Assembly: GCA_031308135.1 (NCBI GenBank)
Contig: JAHLJT010009419.1
Coordinates: forward strand, 69,058,550 to 69,122,549
DNA: 64,000 bases
From: Acheta domesticus
Lineage: Eukaryota; Arthropoda; Insecta; Orthoptera; Gryllidae
Direction of reading: 5' to 3'
Both the position numbers and the translations under genes were made by a program. The notes under the pieces were generated by a model, which ran no database searches, had not been told where the DNA came from, and saw only the letters and a list, made by a program, of their open reading frames with translations. Shown in pieces: positions 10,850-19,924 of the stretch (position 1 is its first letter; every line of letters starts with the position of its first letter).

Positions 10850-11589
10850 TTAGTAAGACATTCACTTAGGCGTCCGTAAGGAATATCCAAATGCCCAATT
10901 TTGCCGAACTATTATAAATTCTAGATGGCTACCAATTAAACCCGATAAAGAAGAAATAGGTCGATATTTATAAAAATATGTTTACCTTCTTGCAGAACTG
11001 CTTTGCTTTAACACAAACAGTGCTTACAGCACTGTTTTGCCTCGGTGTCTGGTCTTCTTCAGTACTGCTTGCCGCATTAGAATCGTATTCAGAACAAGAA
11101 TGCTCGAAAACAGCATCTTCAATTTCACTTTCACACAACATTGCAATTAAATCTGCTTCTCAAAAGATCTTACAATACCTGGACACTTTGTGCAGCCAAC
11201 AAGATAATGTCCACATACATGTAAACAGATTGGTTTGCGCGGTGAAGCAGATAGAACCTTTTTTTTCCCGAACTTGAACATACGTTTTGCAGATAGAACC
11301 ATTTTACCTTACCTGTATCTCAGAAACTAAGCTTCGTAGATCAATGTAACTTGGAGGTTATGTAAATCTCATCGCTACCATTACAAATATAACATAAAGT
11401 CATTTTTGGAAAAAATGTTAGATAGAACCTTTTTACTTTAAGGTCGCGATTTGTCTGCAAGAGCTACGCTTTGTAAAGTTATATTCCCAAATGTCGCTCG
11501 TATAATATTATACATCTCTATAACAGTAATATCATATATATTAAATTCTGTTTGATGACTGCTCCGTTGTGTAAATGCAATTGGGACTC
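10850..11589. other. Unassigned sequence; possible transposase N-terminal relic on the minus strand
   Basis: The minus strand between about 11199 and 10985 reads a Ser/Glu/Asp-rich stretch (ESEIEDAVFEHSCSEYDSN) followed by a basic tail. That resembles the acidic N-terminus of piggyBac-type transposases, but no catalytic domain is visible. The phrase GATAGAACC occurs three times (about 11250, 11287 and 11424). This is a weak call. Confidence 0.2.
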
Positions 11590-11975
11590 AAATGGCTTGT
11601 TCTTTTTTTTTTCAGGAGACATGCTGGGAACGAGACCAGTAAGTATATTCTCTCTCCTCAAAATTGTGCGTCGATATACAGGATCGAATCCGAATCGATA
11701 AGAGAGCAGAGGAAACTGAACCCTGGTGGAAAGAGATGGATGAGTTATTGCGCATCATATCAGACTTCAGCCAATGAGCTTCAGGCGCCAGTTTGCATCG
11801 CAATAATAGCGGGAATCTGAAATGCAGCCAAATACCAAAATATATAAGTCAGTGAAATGTTATAAGTCAGTGAAATAAAAAATATTGTATCATTTTCAAT
11901 TATACCTTCATCGTGTTGCTTTTGTTTGATCACCGTTGAAAATTGACACTTTATGCCGCTTTCAAAATGCTTCTC
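11590..11975. repeat. Dispersed repeat, partial copy related to 31300-31560
   Basis: The segment around AATGAGCTTCAGGCGCCAGT (about 11772) and CACTTTATGCCGCTTTCAAAATG (about 11947) matches the same ordered landmarks at about 31357 and 31520. Spacing is similar and substitutions are scattered. The 31-kb copy sits inside an inverted-repeat-bounded unit; this one has no clear arms. Confidence 0.6.
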
Positions 11976-12101
11976 GACACTTCGGCAATCCATATTTGAA
12001 ACTGTGTACCCTTTTTTTTGTTCGGTGAAATAATACTCATTCATATATTTTCCAAATAGAAATGTTCGGGTCTTTAATTTTTCTATTGCCATCCTCCACT
12101 A

Positions 12102-12664
12102 CTAGCGTTGTTGAAAGGTGTTACATGATACGTTTTCCATAGGTTTCTCCCTCTGCATTTTCGCCAATTCACCTTTCGTCCATCGTGGGCGTATCTTCGT
12201 TATCTGAATCACATTTAATTCCGATCCTTGCCTAGGTTCCTCTTCATATATCCTAATCCTCGACAAAGTAATCAGGTAAAACATTATCTCGACCTTCACA
12301 ATACTGCATATCAAAATCGAACTGCTGTAACCATAACGGCCATCTTAGGAATCTATCGTTATTGAGATAACTACACATAAGAAAGATGAAAGCCTTGTGA
12401 TCACTGTAAATGGTTGCCCAATTAATAGGGACTTAACATCCGCGTCGCCCAAATGATTCCCAAAGCCTCCCGTTCGGTCGTAGTGAAATGACGTTTACTC
12501 GATGTTAACACACGGCTTTCTAAAGCTATGATCTGCTGCTTATTTTCATCTAATTGAAACAATACAGCCCCAATGGTGAATCCACTACTATCAACCTGAA
12601 GGAACATTTTCTTATTAAAATCAGGATAACAAATCATGAATATCTGTTCAAAAAGCCTTTTCAA
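12102..12664 (-). pseudogene. Gypsy-2 RNase H domain and following linker
   Basis: Minus strand from 12664: FLQVDSSGFTIGAVLFQ carries the first catalytic Asp of RNase H. It is followed by ALESRVLTSSKRHF and TTTEREALGIIWA with the conserved Glu, as in Gypsy RNase H. After frame breaks the domain continues to about 12290 with FDFDMQYCEGRDNVLPDYF, matching its C-terminal end (F.I.Y.EG..N..AD). The tail to 12102 resembles the linker before integrase, but integrase itself is absent. Such domains degrade the RNA strand during reverse transcription. Frameshifts show that it is inactive. Confidence 0.75.
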
Positions 12665-13150
12665 GTTATCAAACGACTCTTGACATTCTGCACTTCACTC
12701 CCATTGTCTTCCTTTTTTTAACAATCCTATTAAAATGTATTACTTCCGAATACCCTTTACAAAACCGAGAGTAGTAATTACATACCCCAATCAATTTTCT
12801 AATCTCTCTGATGTTCCTAGGTCGTGGGAATTCCTTTATTAGCTCCCGTTTCCGATCTTCCAGAGTCATACCTTTATCAGATATCATGTGCCCCATAAAC
12901 TCTATCTCTGTTCTTCCAAATTGAACATTTTCGAATATTTAGTTTAAAATTATACGTTCGAAACGTTTCGAATTATTGTTTTGAATTCTCTAAATGCTCA
13001 GTCATATTGCTCGAGAATAACACTATGTCATCGACGTATTACATGACGATTCTTTCTTTTAAATTTTGTGAAATTTTATCATCCAAATAACTAATTAGGA
13101 CGGCACCACTATTTTTCAGTCCCGAAGGCCATCCTCTGAAAACTATAATT
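12665..13150 (-). pseudogene. Gypsy-2 reverse transcriptase, C-terminal palm and thumb
   Basis: Continuing from the other side of the hAT insertion, the minus strand reads NYSFQRMAFG (motif before box B). It then gives SGAVLISYLDDKI and the catalytic box YVDDIVLFSSN (codons at 13038-13027). The thumb follows as GHMISDKGMTLEDRK and REIRKLIGVCNYYSRF. A stop codon sits immediately before YVDD, and a frameshift lies near 12900. Together with 14115-14485 it forms one RT domain. Confidence 0.75.
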
Positions 13151-13502
13151 TAGGGCCGTCAGACGAACGAGCACGCGAATGGCCTTCGGAAAGGTTTCGG
13201 GCACGTGGCGATATCAGCTTAGCGAAGTCACTCGAGTTACAGGCGGGAAGCAGGGGTGAGAAAACATAGTGCGAATGTGGCGAAGTTGGGTGAAACACAC
13301 CGGTTGGTATATCATTAAGAGACATTTATTAATTTTTACGAACTTAAAGTGGAAATTGACATGTAAACAAAAACTGCTGTTATACAAGCATTGATCATTA
13401 CACCACAGAAGTATTAACGCACGTTTCTACTTAGTGTTAGAGAATGCAATATAAGAGAATTATTAATTCTAATGAATATTTGTGAGAAAATAAATATAAT
13501 CA

Positions 13503-13534
<32 letters not shown>

Positions 13535-14114
13535 TCAAGATAAATATTGTATATCATAATTTCAGAAAAGCACTGACACTATTATTGAAAATAAACATTA
13601 AAAGAAATACGATGTGCATATCATTCGTGTGAAAATGAACGCAAAAAAAGCACTTAAAAATTATAGAATAATGATGAATAGAGTACGGAAAAATATGTAG
13701 AAAGAAACGTCAAAAAACGTTCATAAAAATGTAATGAAAACGGTAAAAATATATAATAAATATATAAAATCGGATACATTATGTAATATTAAAATACAAT
13801 AAGTTTCAAACACTTTTACCTAGTACAAAATTGCATTTATGAAAACTTTCCTAAAAACATTTTAAAATAATACAATCGTTTTAAAAATCATTTGGAGAGC
13901 ACAAGTTGATGTACATTTTGCACTATATAAGAAGTTCTTATTAAGAACCCACTCGGACAAACTTTTTATACGTCTTCTTGCGCCCCGTCACGACTGCCTT
14001 CTGTGTGCATCCCTGAGAAATAGGAGCGCGAGCTTTCCTCGGCCGCGGGCCCTGCGTGCCCTAGCGGAGCGCAAGCGCGCTCCGAGCACGTAGATGCTCC
14101 GTTTGACAGCCCTG
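13151..14114. mobile_element. hAT-type MITE, 964 bp, with 8-bp TSD CTATAATT
   Basis: CTATAATT occurs immediately before (13143-13150) and after (14115-14122) this insert, and the RT reading resumes on each side. The left terminus reads TAGGGCCGTCAGACG. The complement of the right terminus reads CAGGGCTGTCAAACG, so the terminal inverted repeats are 15 bp with a few mismatches. An 8-bp duplication plus CAGGG-type termini are hallmarks of the hAT superfamily. The TA at duplication positions 4-5 fits the target preference reported for Buster-type hATs. No transposase is encoded. The inside is AT-rich with an (AT)n run; the ends are GC-rich. Confidence 0.88.
13503..13531. repeat. (AT)n microsatellite
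   Basis: About 14 AT dinucleotides inside the hAT MITE. Confidence 0.95.
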
Positions 14115-14485
14115 CTATAATTATTGCCTTCAAATACAACACACACGAATTTCCGTGATTCTGGTTGCAATCCGATTTGCCAGTATGACGCGGTGAAATC
14201 AAATCCGGTGAATATTCTGGCTCCTTTTATCTTCCGTATCATTTCCTCTAGCTTCGGCGGTTTCTCTTGACGAGCAACGGTTTTACTGTTAAGCTTTCTC
14301 GCATCCACACAAAACCTAATGGCGTTGTTTTTCTTTCGGCCGACTACTATCGGGCTTAAGTACGGAGTCATTGATTTCTTAATAATTACGTCATTGAGTA
14401 TCGCATTTATCTGTTTTCTAACCTCAGATTTAAATATTTGGGGAATCGTATATTGTTTACAGTTAAAGGGCTCGTCATCGGTCAA
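14115..14485 (-). pseudogene. Gypsy-2 reverse transcriptase, fingers and N-terminal palm
   Basis: The minus strand from 14485 reads PFNCKQYTIPQIFKSEVRKQ, then LSPIVVGRKKNNAIRFCVDA and ARIFTGFDFTASYWQIGLQP. These are the Gypsy RT fingers and motif A, including the catalytic Asp of FDFTASYWQ. Homology stops at FEGNNY exactly at the hAT insertion and resumes at 13150. The frame into the MITE (a spurious Arg-rich tail) is not coding. An intact protein would copy RNA into cDNA in the retroelement particle. Confidence 0.8.
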
Positions 14486-14487
14486 CT

Positions 14488-14947
14488 CTAACTGAAACCC
14501 TCTTTTGGATCTTTCGAACTCTCAAATACTTCTCGATATTCGCAAATTAATTTTTCTATTGCACGGCTGCAATCCACTCCATTCTCGTCGACTACGCCCT
14601 CCGCCGCAACGTGAAATTGATTTTGGATCTCTTCGACTTGTTCCGCAATGTCGCAAATACTCAAATAATCTCGTTCTTTTGCTCTTTGATCCCTAAACAA
14701 TGCTGTTGTCCTTTGTCTCCTCGTAACAATATTTTTCTATTACTTACATCGACTTTACAAATCTTCAGGCCATCAATACCCAGAATAATCGGACGAATCA
14801 ACCCTTTCACAACCATTGCCGGAAACTGTATCGTCACCACTTGAACCTCTATTCCCCTCAAATCTGTCGACTTCTCGTTTGAATGCGCCTGCCATTAGCT
14901 AAGCGAATATCCAGTTTTCGGATGGGTAATTCCTCAATTTCAGCACT
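14488..14947 (-). pseudogene. Gypsy-2 protease C-terminal half and protease-RT linker
   Basis: Two minus-strand stretches (14861-14661 and 14700-14488) read VVKGLIRPIILGIDGLK and SICDIAEQVEEIQNQFHV. The first matches the end of a Gypsy aspartic protease (the IILG.D.L motif). The second matches the linker ahead of RT, ending in an IEKLICEYREVF motif that precedes RT in many Gypsy elements. Sequence reading EIEELPIRKLDIRLANGR (about 14935-14880) belongs to the middle of the protease. The catalytic N-terminal half is found beyond the LINE insertion at 16148-16354. Confidence 0.65.
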
Positions 14948-16143
14948 GATCGTCATTTTGTAGTTAAAATAACTCCTCTCTCTCCAGTATACGATCAATT
15001 CAATCAGGAATTCCTCAAGGTTCTACTCTTTCTCCTTTACTTCTTAATATTTACATGTCAGATATTCCCTACTTACCTTTTACAACAATAGCGCTCTACG
15101 CTGATGACACGGCATTATTTGCTACTCATAATAATATCAAAATTGCACGTAATACACTACAAAATTGTATTCAAAAATATATTAAATGGACTCAACTCTG
15201 GAGAATACTGATAAATCCGACTAAAACTCAAGCAAACATTTTTACTCTTTGTAGACCAACTAAACCTCCTTCCCTAATTATCAACACTACCAATATTCCT
15301 TGGCTTGACAATAATATTTATGATTACATTTAGACCATGTAATCATAATATTTATGATTACATTTAGACCATGTAATCATAATATTGATGATTACATTTA
15401 GACCTGTTAAATATTTATGATTACATTTAGACAAACGTCTCACTTGGAAATCACATATTCAAATTATCACTAACAAAACCTATCACAAAATTTTAAAATT
15501 ATACCCTATCTTTAACAACAATTCAAAATTAAAAATAGATTGTGGAATTTAAATTTTTAAATCCATTATTCGCCCTTTTCCTTACATACGCTTGTCCTAT
15601 TTGGTGTAATGCCTCATCTACAAACATCAAGAAAATTCAAATTATTCAAAATAAATTCGTAAGAAAAATACTAAAAGCAGATTGGTTCATTTCGAATAAA
15701 CAAATCCATAGAGAGCTTCAAATTGACTCCATTAAAACCTTTATAATCAAACAAACTCAAAATTGCTTTAATACATTATTCCTCTCTCCTGCAACTCAAC
15801 ACTTTACACTATGTCAAAATTATTCTGCTCTTCGCATTCGTTCACACTTTCCCAAAGACATTTTTCGCACTCCCTAAATATACATATCTTTATTCAGTTT
15901 AATTCAATTGTTCTAAATTTAACCTCTAACTATCCTATCTAACTGAAATTATAACCATTACTTATTTCAATTAGTTTATTATTATGTATTGACTTATTTA
16001 CCATACTCATTTTCAAATTGGTAAAAACATAATTTAGCAAATTTTAAAGCTCTGGTATCTTTCCAAAACGTTATTTATAAAATTCTTCTTTTCAAACTCC
16101 TGAAAAATTATATTGTAATTGAACAAGAAATAAATGATATAAA
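14948..16143 (+). mobile_element. 5'-truncated Jockey-type LINE inserted in the Gypsy-2 protease
   Basis: Plus strand: SGIPQGSTLSPLLLNIY (RT motif B; GGA of Gly at 15007) is followed by LYADDTALFA (motif C, catalytic YADD at 15097-15108). After RT come DKRLTWKSHI and YACPIWCNAS, the usual Jockey ORF2 C-terminal motifs, ending at a stop at 15875-15877. The 3' region ends in an AATAAA-like and A-rich stretch at about 16128-16146. The 5' end begins mid-RT, as expected from incomplete target-primed reverse transcription. Frameshifts near 15000 and a tandem duplication at 15311 break it. A short imperfect direct repeat (TTCARC-like) at both ends is only a weak TSD. Confidence 0.8.
15311..15433. 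repeat. 34-bp tandem repeat, about 3.6 units, with internal palindrome
   Basis: The unit starting ATAATATTTATGATTACATT occurs at 15311, 15345, 15379 (variant) and about 15411 (partial). It contains the inverted pair GATTACAT and ATGTAATC, so each unit can form a hairpin. It interrupts the LINE ORF2 just before DKRLTWKSHI. The LINE itself supplies the last copy, so it arose by expansion of element sequence. Confidence 0.9.
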
Positions 16144-16147
16144 AAAT

Positions 16148-16354
16148 TCAACCCCCGTTTTTCTTTACACGGTCATATAACTCTTGCGATACTGCACAGA
16201 TGTTCGCCCCTGTATCAATTAATACGTCCACCGCTATATTTTTATAGGTTCCCTTTAAAATTAAACACGTGCTCTGTACCGCCCGTTTATTCTCGTCTTC
16301 CCTTAATAAATCTTCCTCCGACACAGCCATGCTTTCCACAACAGTAATCTCCAT
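16148..16354 (-). pseudogene. Gypsy-2 aspartic protease, catalytic N-terminal half
   Basis: The 68-codon minus-strand frame reads TYKNIAVDVLIDTGANICAV, with the DTGA catalytic triad of a retroviral-type aspartic protease in the expected hydrophobic context. It then gives SQELYDRVKKNGG, where the LINE insertion begins. The rest of the domain is at 14488-14947. In an intact element this enzyme would cut the Gag-Pol polyprotein. Confidence 0.8.
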
Positions 16355-16407
16355 TATCTCGCCACCATCTTTGTTCGAAATATCCTTCCTATTTGTTCCG
16401 AACTCTC

Positions 16408-16670
16408 TCAGTTTTCCTGTTCTATTACATTGATTTTGACATGGTCGTGTCTCTTATCTTCCTTACATTTCCGCGGAAAATTCCAACCTCCTTTCTGATT
16501 TTCCGATTTTACGTTATTGTTCCATCCCTTCTGGACAATAATTCCTCTTCCATTACTATCCATAGTTTTTCCCATTCCGTTTGTATTAACTTTCGCGTTG
16601 TTAAATCTATTGCTACCTGGTCTATTATTCTCCCGCTTCATCTGATCAAAGTTAATGTAATTTAACCAAA
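16408..16670 (-). pseudogene. Gypsy-2 gag C-terminal region (Asn/Lys/Gly-rich)
   Basis: This minus-strand open stretch lies upstream of the protease. It is rich in Asn, Lys, Gly and Arg (NNRPGSNRFNNAKVNTNGMG), as in Gag tails of Gypsy elements. It contains WNFPRKCKEDKRHDH, with a lone Cys-His pair that could be a degenerate zinc knuckle. Identity rests mainly on position. It has no start codon of its own and is presumably part of a larger broken frame. Confidence 0.5.
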
Positions 16671-16682
16671 ACTGATTCTCTT

Positions 16683-16757
16683 CGATCTGATCGCTACCAT
16701 CGCTAAATATTCGATCTGATCGCTACCATCGCTAAATATTCGATCTGATCGCTACCA
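16683..16757. repeat. 29-bp tandem repeat, 2.6 units
   Basis: The unit beginning CGATCTGATCGCTACCATCG is repeated at 16683, 16712 and 16741 (partial), within the decayed Gypsy-2 gag. Confidence 0.9.
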
Positions 16758-16881
16758 CGTCTAAAGAGAAAATTAATCCGGTCATCTTTTTAAAAAACCT
16801 GAAAGCTCCCCTTTTCACTTGTTATAAATTGTTTTTTCGCATCAATTGATCACTCTTATAGATCTTTTCACTAAAAATGAC

Positions 16882-16954
16882 CTGTAACGTCCAGTTGTTT
16901 ATTTTCTACGACCCAACTTCCATGGCGACCCCCATTATTGTTTGCCCACCGTAA
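16882..16954. other. Possible LTR remnant with TGTAACG..CGTAACA ends
   Basis: A 73-bp stretch begins TGTAACGTCC and ends CCGTAACA, a short inverted TG..CA pair typical of LTR ends, at the position where the Gypsy-2 5' LTR should be. It is too short to be a complete LTR and has no partner in the window. Confidence 0.3.
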
Positions 16955-17159
16955 CATCCCCGGCTCCTGAAGAAATATTCCCCTTGCGTTATACACATTT
17001 CTCTTGTTTTTATCGATTACCATTTTGGTATATCACATTTCAAATCTGAAAATTGAAGGTATCTCACATAGTGGTTAAAGAATACATTTTTCGATACAAT
17101 ATACTAAAGGAGATATTTTCAAGAAAATGATTGATTGATTGTTAGTGATTCCGGGCCCG

Positions 17160-18115
17160 TCAAATAAAGAGGACGTTAGTCCCGTAAGTGTAGTGCATGT
17201 TTTTCATGCTCTGATCCACCTCTTCCGGACAAGAAAACGAGTTACAAACATTCCAACACCGGCTCAGATGGCTCAGGTCATCAACCGTGCGATCTGCCTC
17301 TGACCGGGGGGGGGGGTCCGAGGGTCCGATTCCTAACTGAAGCAGGATTTTCACAACTAGCTCTGGAGGAGAATTCTATCGGCCAGTTTCTCTGATCAGT
17401 TACTTTCCGTGTTTCCGTGTCTGATCAGTAATTTTCCGTTTTTTCGATCAACACCAGGAGATTCCCGGAGCAGTACGCTAATAAACGGACTTCGCGCCAT
17501 ATTTCCTTCCTTTTCCTTGTCTTATCCTCATCCCTTACTCACACAAACCTACATTTACATCCACTACCCAACCACACAGGTCGCTCTCTCAGTCTGAATC
17601 AGTGAAAAACTACTGATTGACAGTGACTATTCACTGATGGTGTCAGTTATAACCCTGCCACTGCCAATCAGAGATCTGAACTGAACAAATCAGTACAAAT
17701 CGGGTCCACTTTTTGAATCAGTGAACATTCACTGTTTGAATCAGAGAAATCTGTGAAAGCAGCAGTACGTGAACAACTGAACGATCAGTGAGCGATGGTG
17801 GCGCGGCACTTTTACCACTGACGACCAGTGAAATACTGGCGGTCAGTATGAAAAGGTTCGCGTATTCGCTGATTGTCAGCGAAACTACATATTTCGTCTG
17901 AAGACATCAGTGACATAGGCTCTTACTGATTGCATCAGCGACAATTTCACTGATTCAGATTCAGAGAGCGGGAGACCATTTGGGAGCCTAGCGCTTATTC
18001 CAGCTGGGGGAGATACCTGGATGGGGAAACATCACAAGCCGAAGTGTAGGTCGTCATTCAGCGGAGTAAGATCACGCCGTCTCCCATGATAAAAAATCGA
18101 TGACACCTACGGAAC
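17160..18115 (+). repeat. SINE-like dispersed repeat, copy 1, split by a MITE
   Basis: Aligned landmarks shared with copy 2 (18840-19560) include GGATTTTC, CAGTTTCTCTGATC, TCCGTG, ATCAACAC, GGAGATACCTGG and a closing GGAACTAATGACC. The copies are in the same orientation. The alignment is interrupted from 17582 to 17970 by a MITE. The matching tail resumes at 17971 and ends near 18115. A degenerate box A (TGGCTCAGGT) and box B-like (GGTCCGATTCC) suggest a tRNA-derived head. It includes a G9 run near 17307. Confidence 0.6.
17582..17970. mobile_element. 389-bp MITE with 26-bp TIRs and many CAGTGA motifs
   Basis: The left end reads CGCTCTCTCAGTCTGAATCA and the complement of the right end reads CGCTCTCTGAATCTGAATCA. 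Both continue into GTGAAA, giving about 26 bp of inverted repeat with two mismatches. It sits inside a SINE-like repeat copy, which confirms it as an insertion. CAGTGA, TCACTGA and close variants recur throughout in both orientations. No coding capacity is seen. I could not establish a target-site duplication, so the superfamily is unassigned. Confidence 0.75.
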
Positions 18116-18491
18116 TAATGACCATAGCTGTTTTTGCGTCCGGAAACACGATTAATATCAGCCAATCAATGAAATACTCCAACACCAAAACAATGTTTGC
18201 TAATGACGGAAACGGAAATGTAGTTAAACGACGAATACTATTTATCAATATTTTCTTAAATTACATCACTTATATTATCCTAAATTAGTGAATATGATTA
18301 AATAAGGAAAAAATAATTTCTTGTAAGTTTTTATCTACTGCCATTTGTGAATGTGCTTGCTCAACAGTTTATCAAATACATTGAAAGTTTTTGGATATGA
18401 TTTTTTATCGCCGTTTTTGTTTTGTTGATTTATGTAATATATCAAGATATATTTCTAACAATCTAACAATCTATATTTTAGTTAATCCTGT

Positions 18492-18535
<44 letters not shown>

Positions 18536-18839
18536 CTCTGAAGTTGTTGCTGATGTAGTTTGATCACACCCTTTGCTATGTATATTTCTACTTCAGATCG
18601 CCTAATCATCATGTCGTTCGGACGTGTACGAGACCAGGAGTGAGACTGGCCCACCCTTTTTTCTAAAGGCCTTTATTATTCTGCTTCACCTTATTGCTTT
18701 CTTTTACCAGACCTGACCTTTTAGGGAGATAAGTGGGCATACCCGACTGAGGCGGTGTCAAAATCCTTTTTTCCTCATGGAACAAAACTTAGTTGAATAT
18801 TTTAATAATGTGAGTAGTACTCACTGAGTACCATACAGT
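18116..18839. other. AT-rich DNA, no gene recognised
   Basis: Holds only a (CA)n microsatellite (18494-18530). No frame with recognisable homology. Confidence 0.5.
18494..18530. repeat. (CA)n microsatellite
   Basis: About 18 uninterrupted CA dinucleotides. Confidence 0.95.
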
Positions 18840-19560
18840 GTTGCCTGCATTGTGGCGTACAGGCTTGGGACATTGCACCCAAGTAAATTTTACACATATG
18901 ATGTGAGTTCGAATCCCGCACCGGCAAATGTAGCTCAGGGCATCAATTGATGTCACTGGAGGTCCTAGGGTTCGAGTCTCGAGTCCCGACGATGGCAGGA
19001 TTTTCGACACTATCTGGTCACCTGGGTCGAATTCAGTCGCTGTCTGGAGGACAGTTCTAGCAGCCAGCTTCTCTGATCGGTAGTTTTCCGTGGTTTCTCC
19101 TATCAACACTAGACGAAAGCCGGATTCTAACACTCTAACAAACAAGCCACGGATCGCGCGGGATCTTTCCGTCCTCTTCCTTCTCCTATGAATATCCTCG
19201 CCCCTTCCTTACAGATACCTATAAACACATGTACTACGTAAGTCGGAAGCCCAGTCGGGAGCTTACAGCTTGTCCTGGCTGGGGTGGTGCCACGATGGTG
19301 GGAGATACCTGGGTGGGGAAAATCCCCGGAAGCCGACGTAGGTCCGCAACGGATCTCGTCAGCCAGCGGGGGAAGATCACCGCCACCTTCCGTGATAAAG
19401 TATACAATACACTTAGGGGACTAGTAGCTCAGATGTTCATTTCGCGTTCCTTCCGCGACCTACGTCGGCTCCGGATCTCGCCAGCCAGCAGCGGGAGTTC
19501 ACATCGCCACCTTTCGCGATAAAAGTTCACTAACGGAACTAATGACCTTAGAAGTTGAGG
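18840..19560 (+). repeat. SINE-like dispersed repeat, copy 2, with pol III-type boxes
   Basis: This copy has a box A-like TAGCTCAGGGC (18931-18941) and a box B-like GGTTCGAGTCTC (18969-18980). Spacing suits an internal RNA polymerase III promoter of a tRNA-derived SINE. The body matches copy 1. The tail ends GGAACTAATGACCTTAGAAG. A partial second tail-like block (about 19440-19510) suggests internal duplication or a second insertion. No tRNA cloverleaf can be drawn, so it is not itself a tRNA gene. Confidence 0.6.
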
Positions 19561-19818
19561 AGCTCGGAATCATCAATCAATCGAATCCTGCGTAAGGCAG
19601 TGATGTTTCCACTTGTGATGTTCCCATTACATCGTGAATTCCTTTCCTCACACCGGTAACTACTGAGTATTGTGTACCTGGTTTCTGCGGCGAAACGAAC
19701 CTCTGGGTCACTAGCAGCAGTGGTTGCTAGCGCGATCTAGGAGCTACTGGATGATGGACTGGGGGAGACACCCTGAAGAATCCGAAAGGTTTTCAGGTTC
19801 GGATAATTATAATTATAA

Positions 19819-19884
19819 TAATGCATTATATTATTGTTATTGTTATTATTGTTGTTATTATTGTTGTTATTATTGTTATTATTA

Positions 19885-19924
<40 letters not shown>
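19819..19924. repeat. (TTA/TTG)n trinucleotide microsatellite
   Basis: About 35 trinucleotides of TTA with interspersed TTG. Leu-, Ile- and Tyr-rich frames over it are artefacts. Confidence 0.95.

Larger units (their letters stand above)
12100..16954 (-). mobile_element. Decayed Gypsy-type retrotransposon (Gypsy-2), interrupted by a hAT MITE and a LINE
   Basis: Gag tail, aspartic protease, RT and RNase H occur in order on the minus strand from about 16670 down to 12100. Integrase is not seen. Two younger insertions split it: a 964-bp hAT MITE inside the RT palm (13151-14114) and a 5'-truncated Jockey LINE inside the protease (14948-16143). The coding pieces join sensibly if these inserts are ignored. 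A 73-bp stretch at 16882-16954 may be the remains of its 5' LTR. Scattered stops show that it is long dead. Confidence 0.75.

Noticed and set aside
18905..18980. tRNA gene with GAGTTCGAATCCCGC and GGTTCGAGTCTC
   Set aside because: Boxes are present but no acceptor or anticodon stem can be drawn. Better explained as a SINE head.
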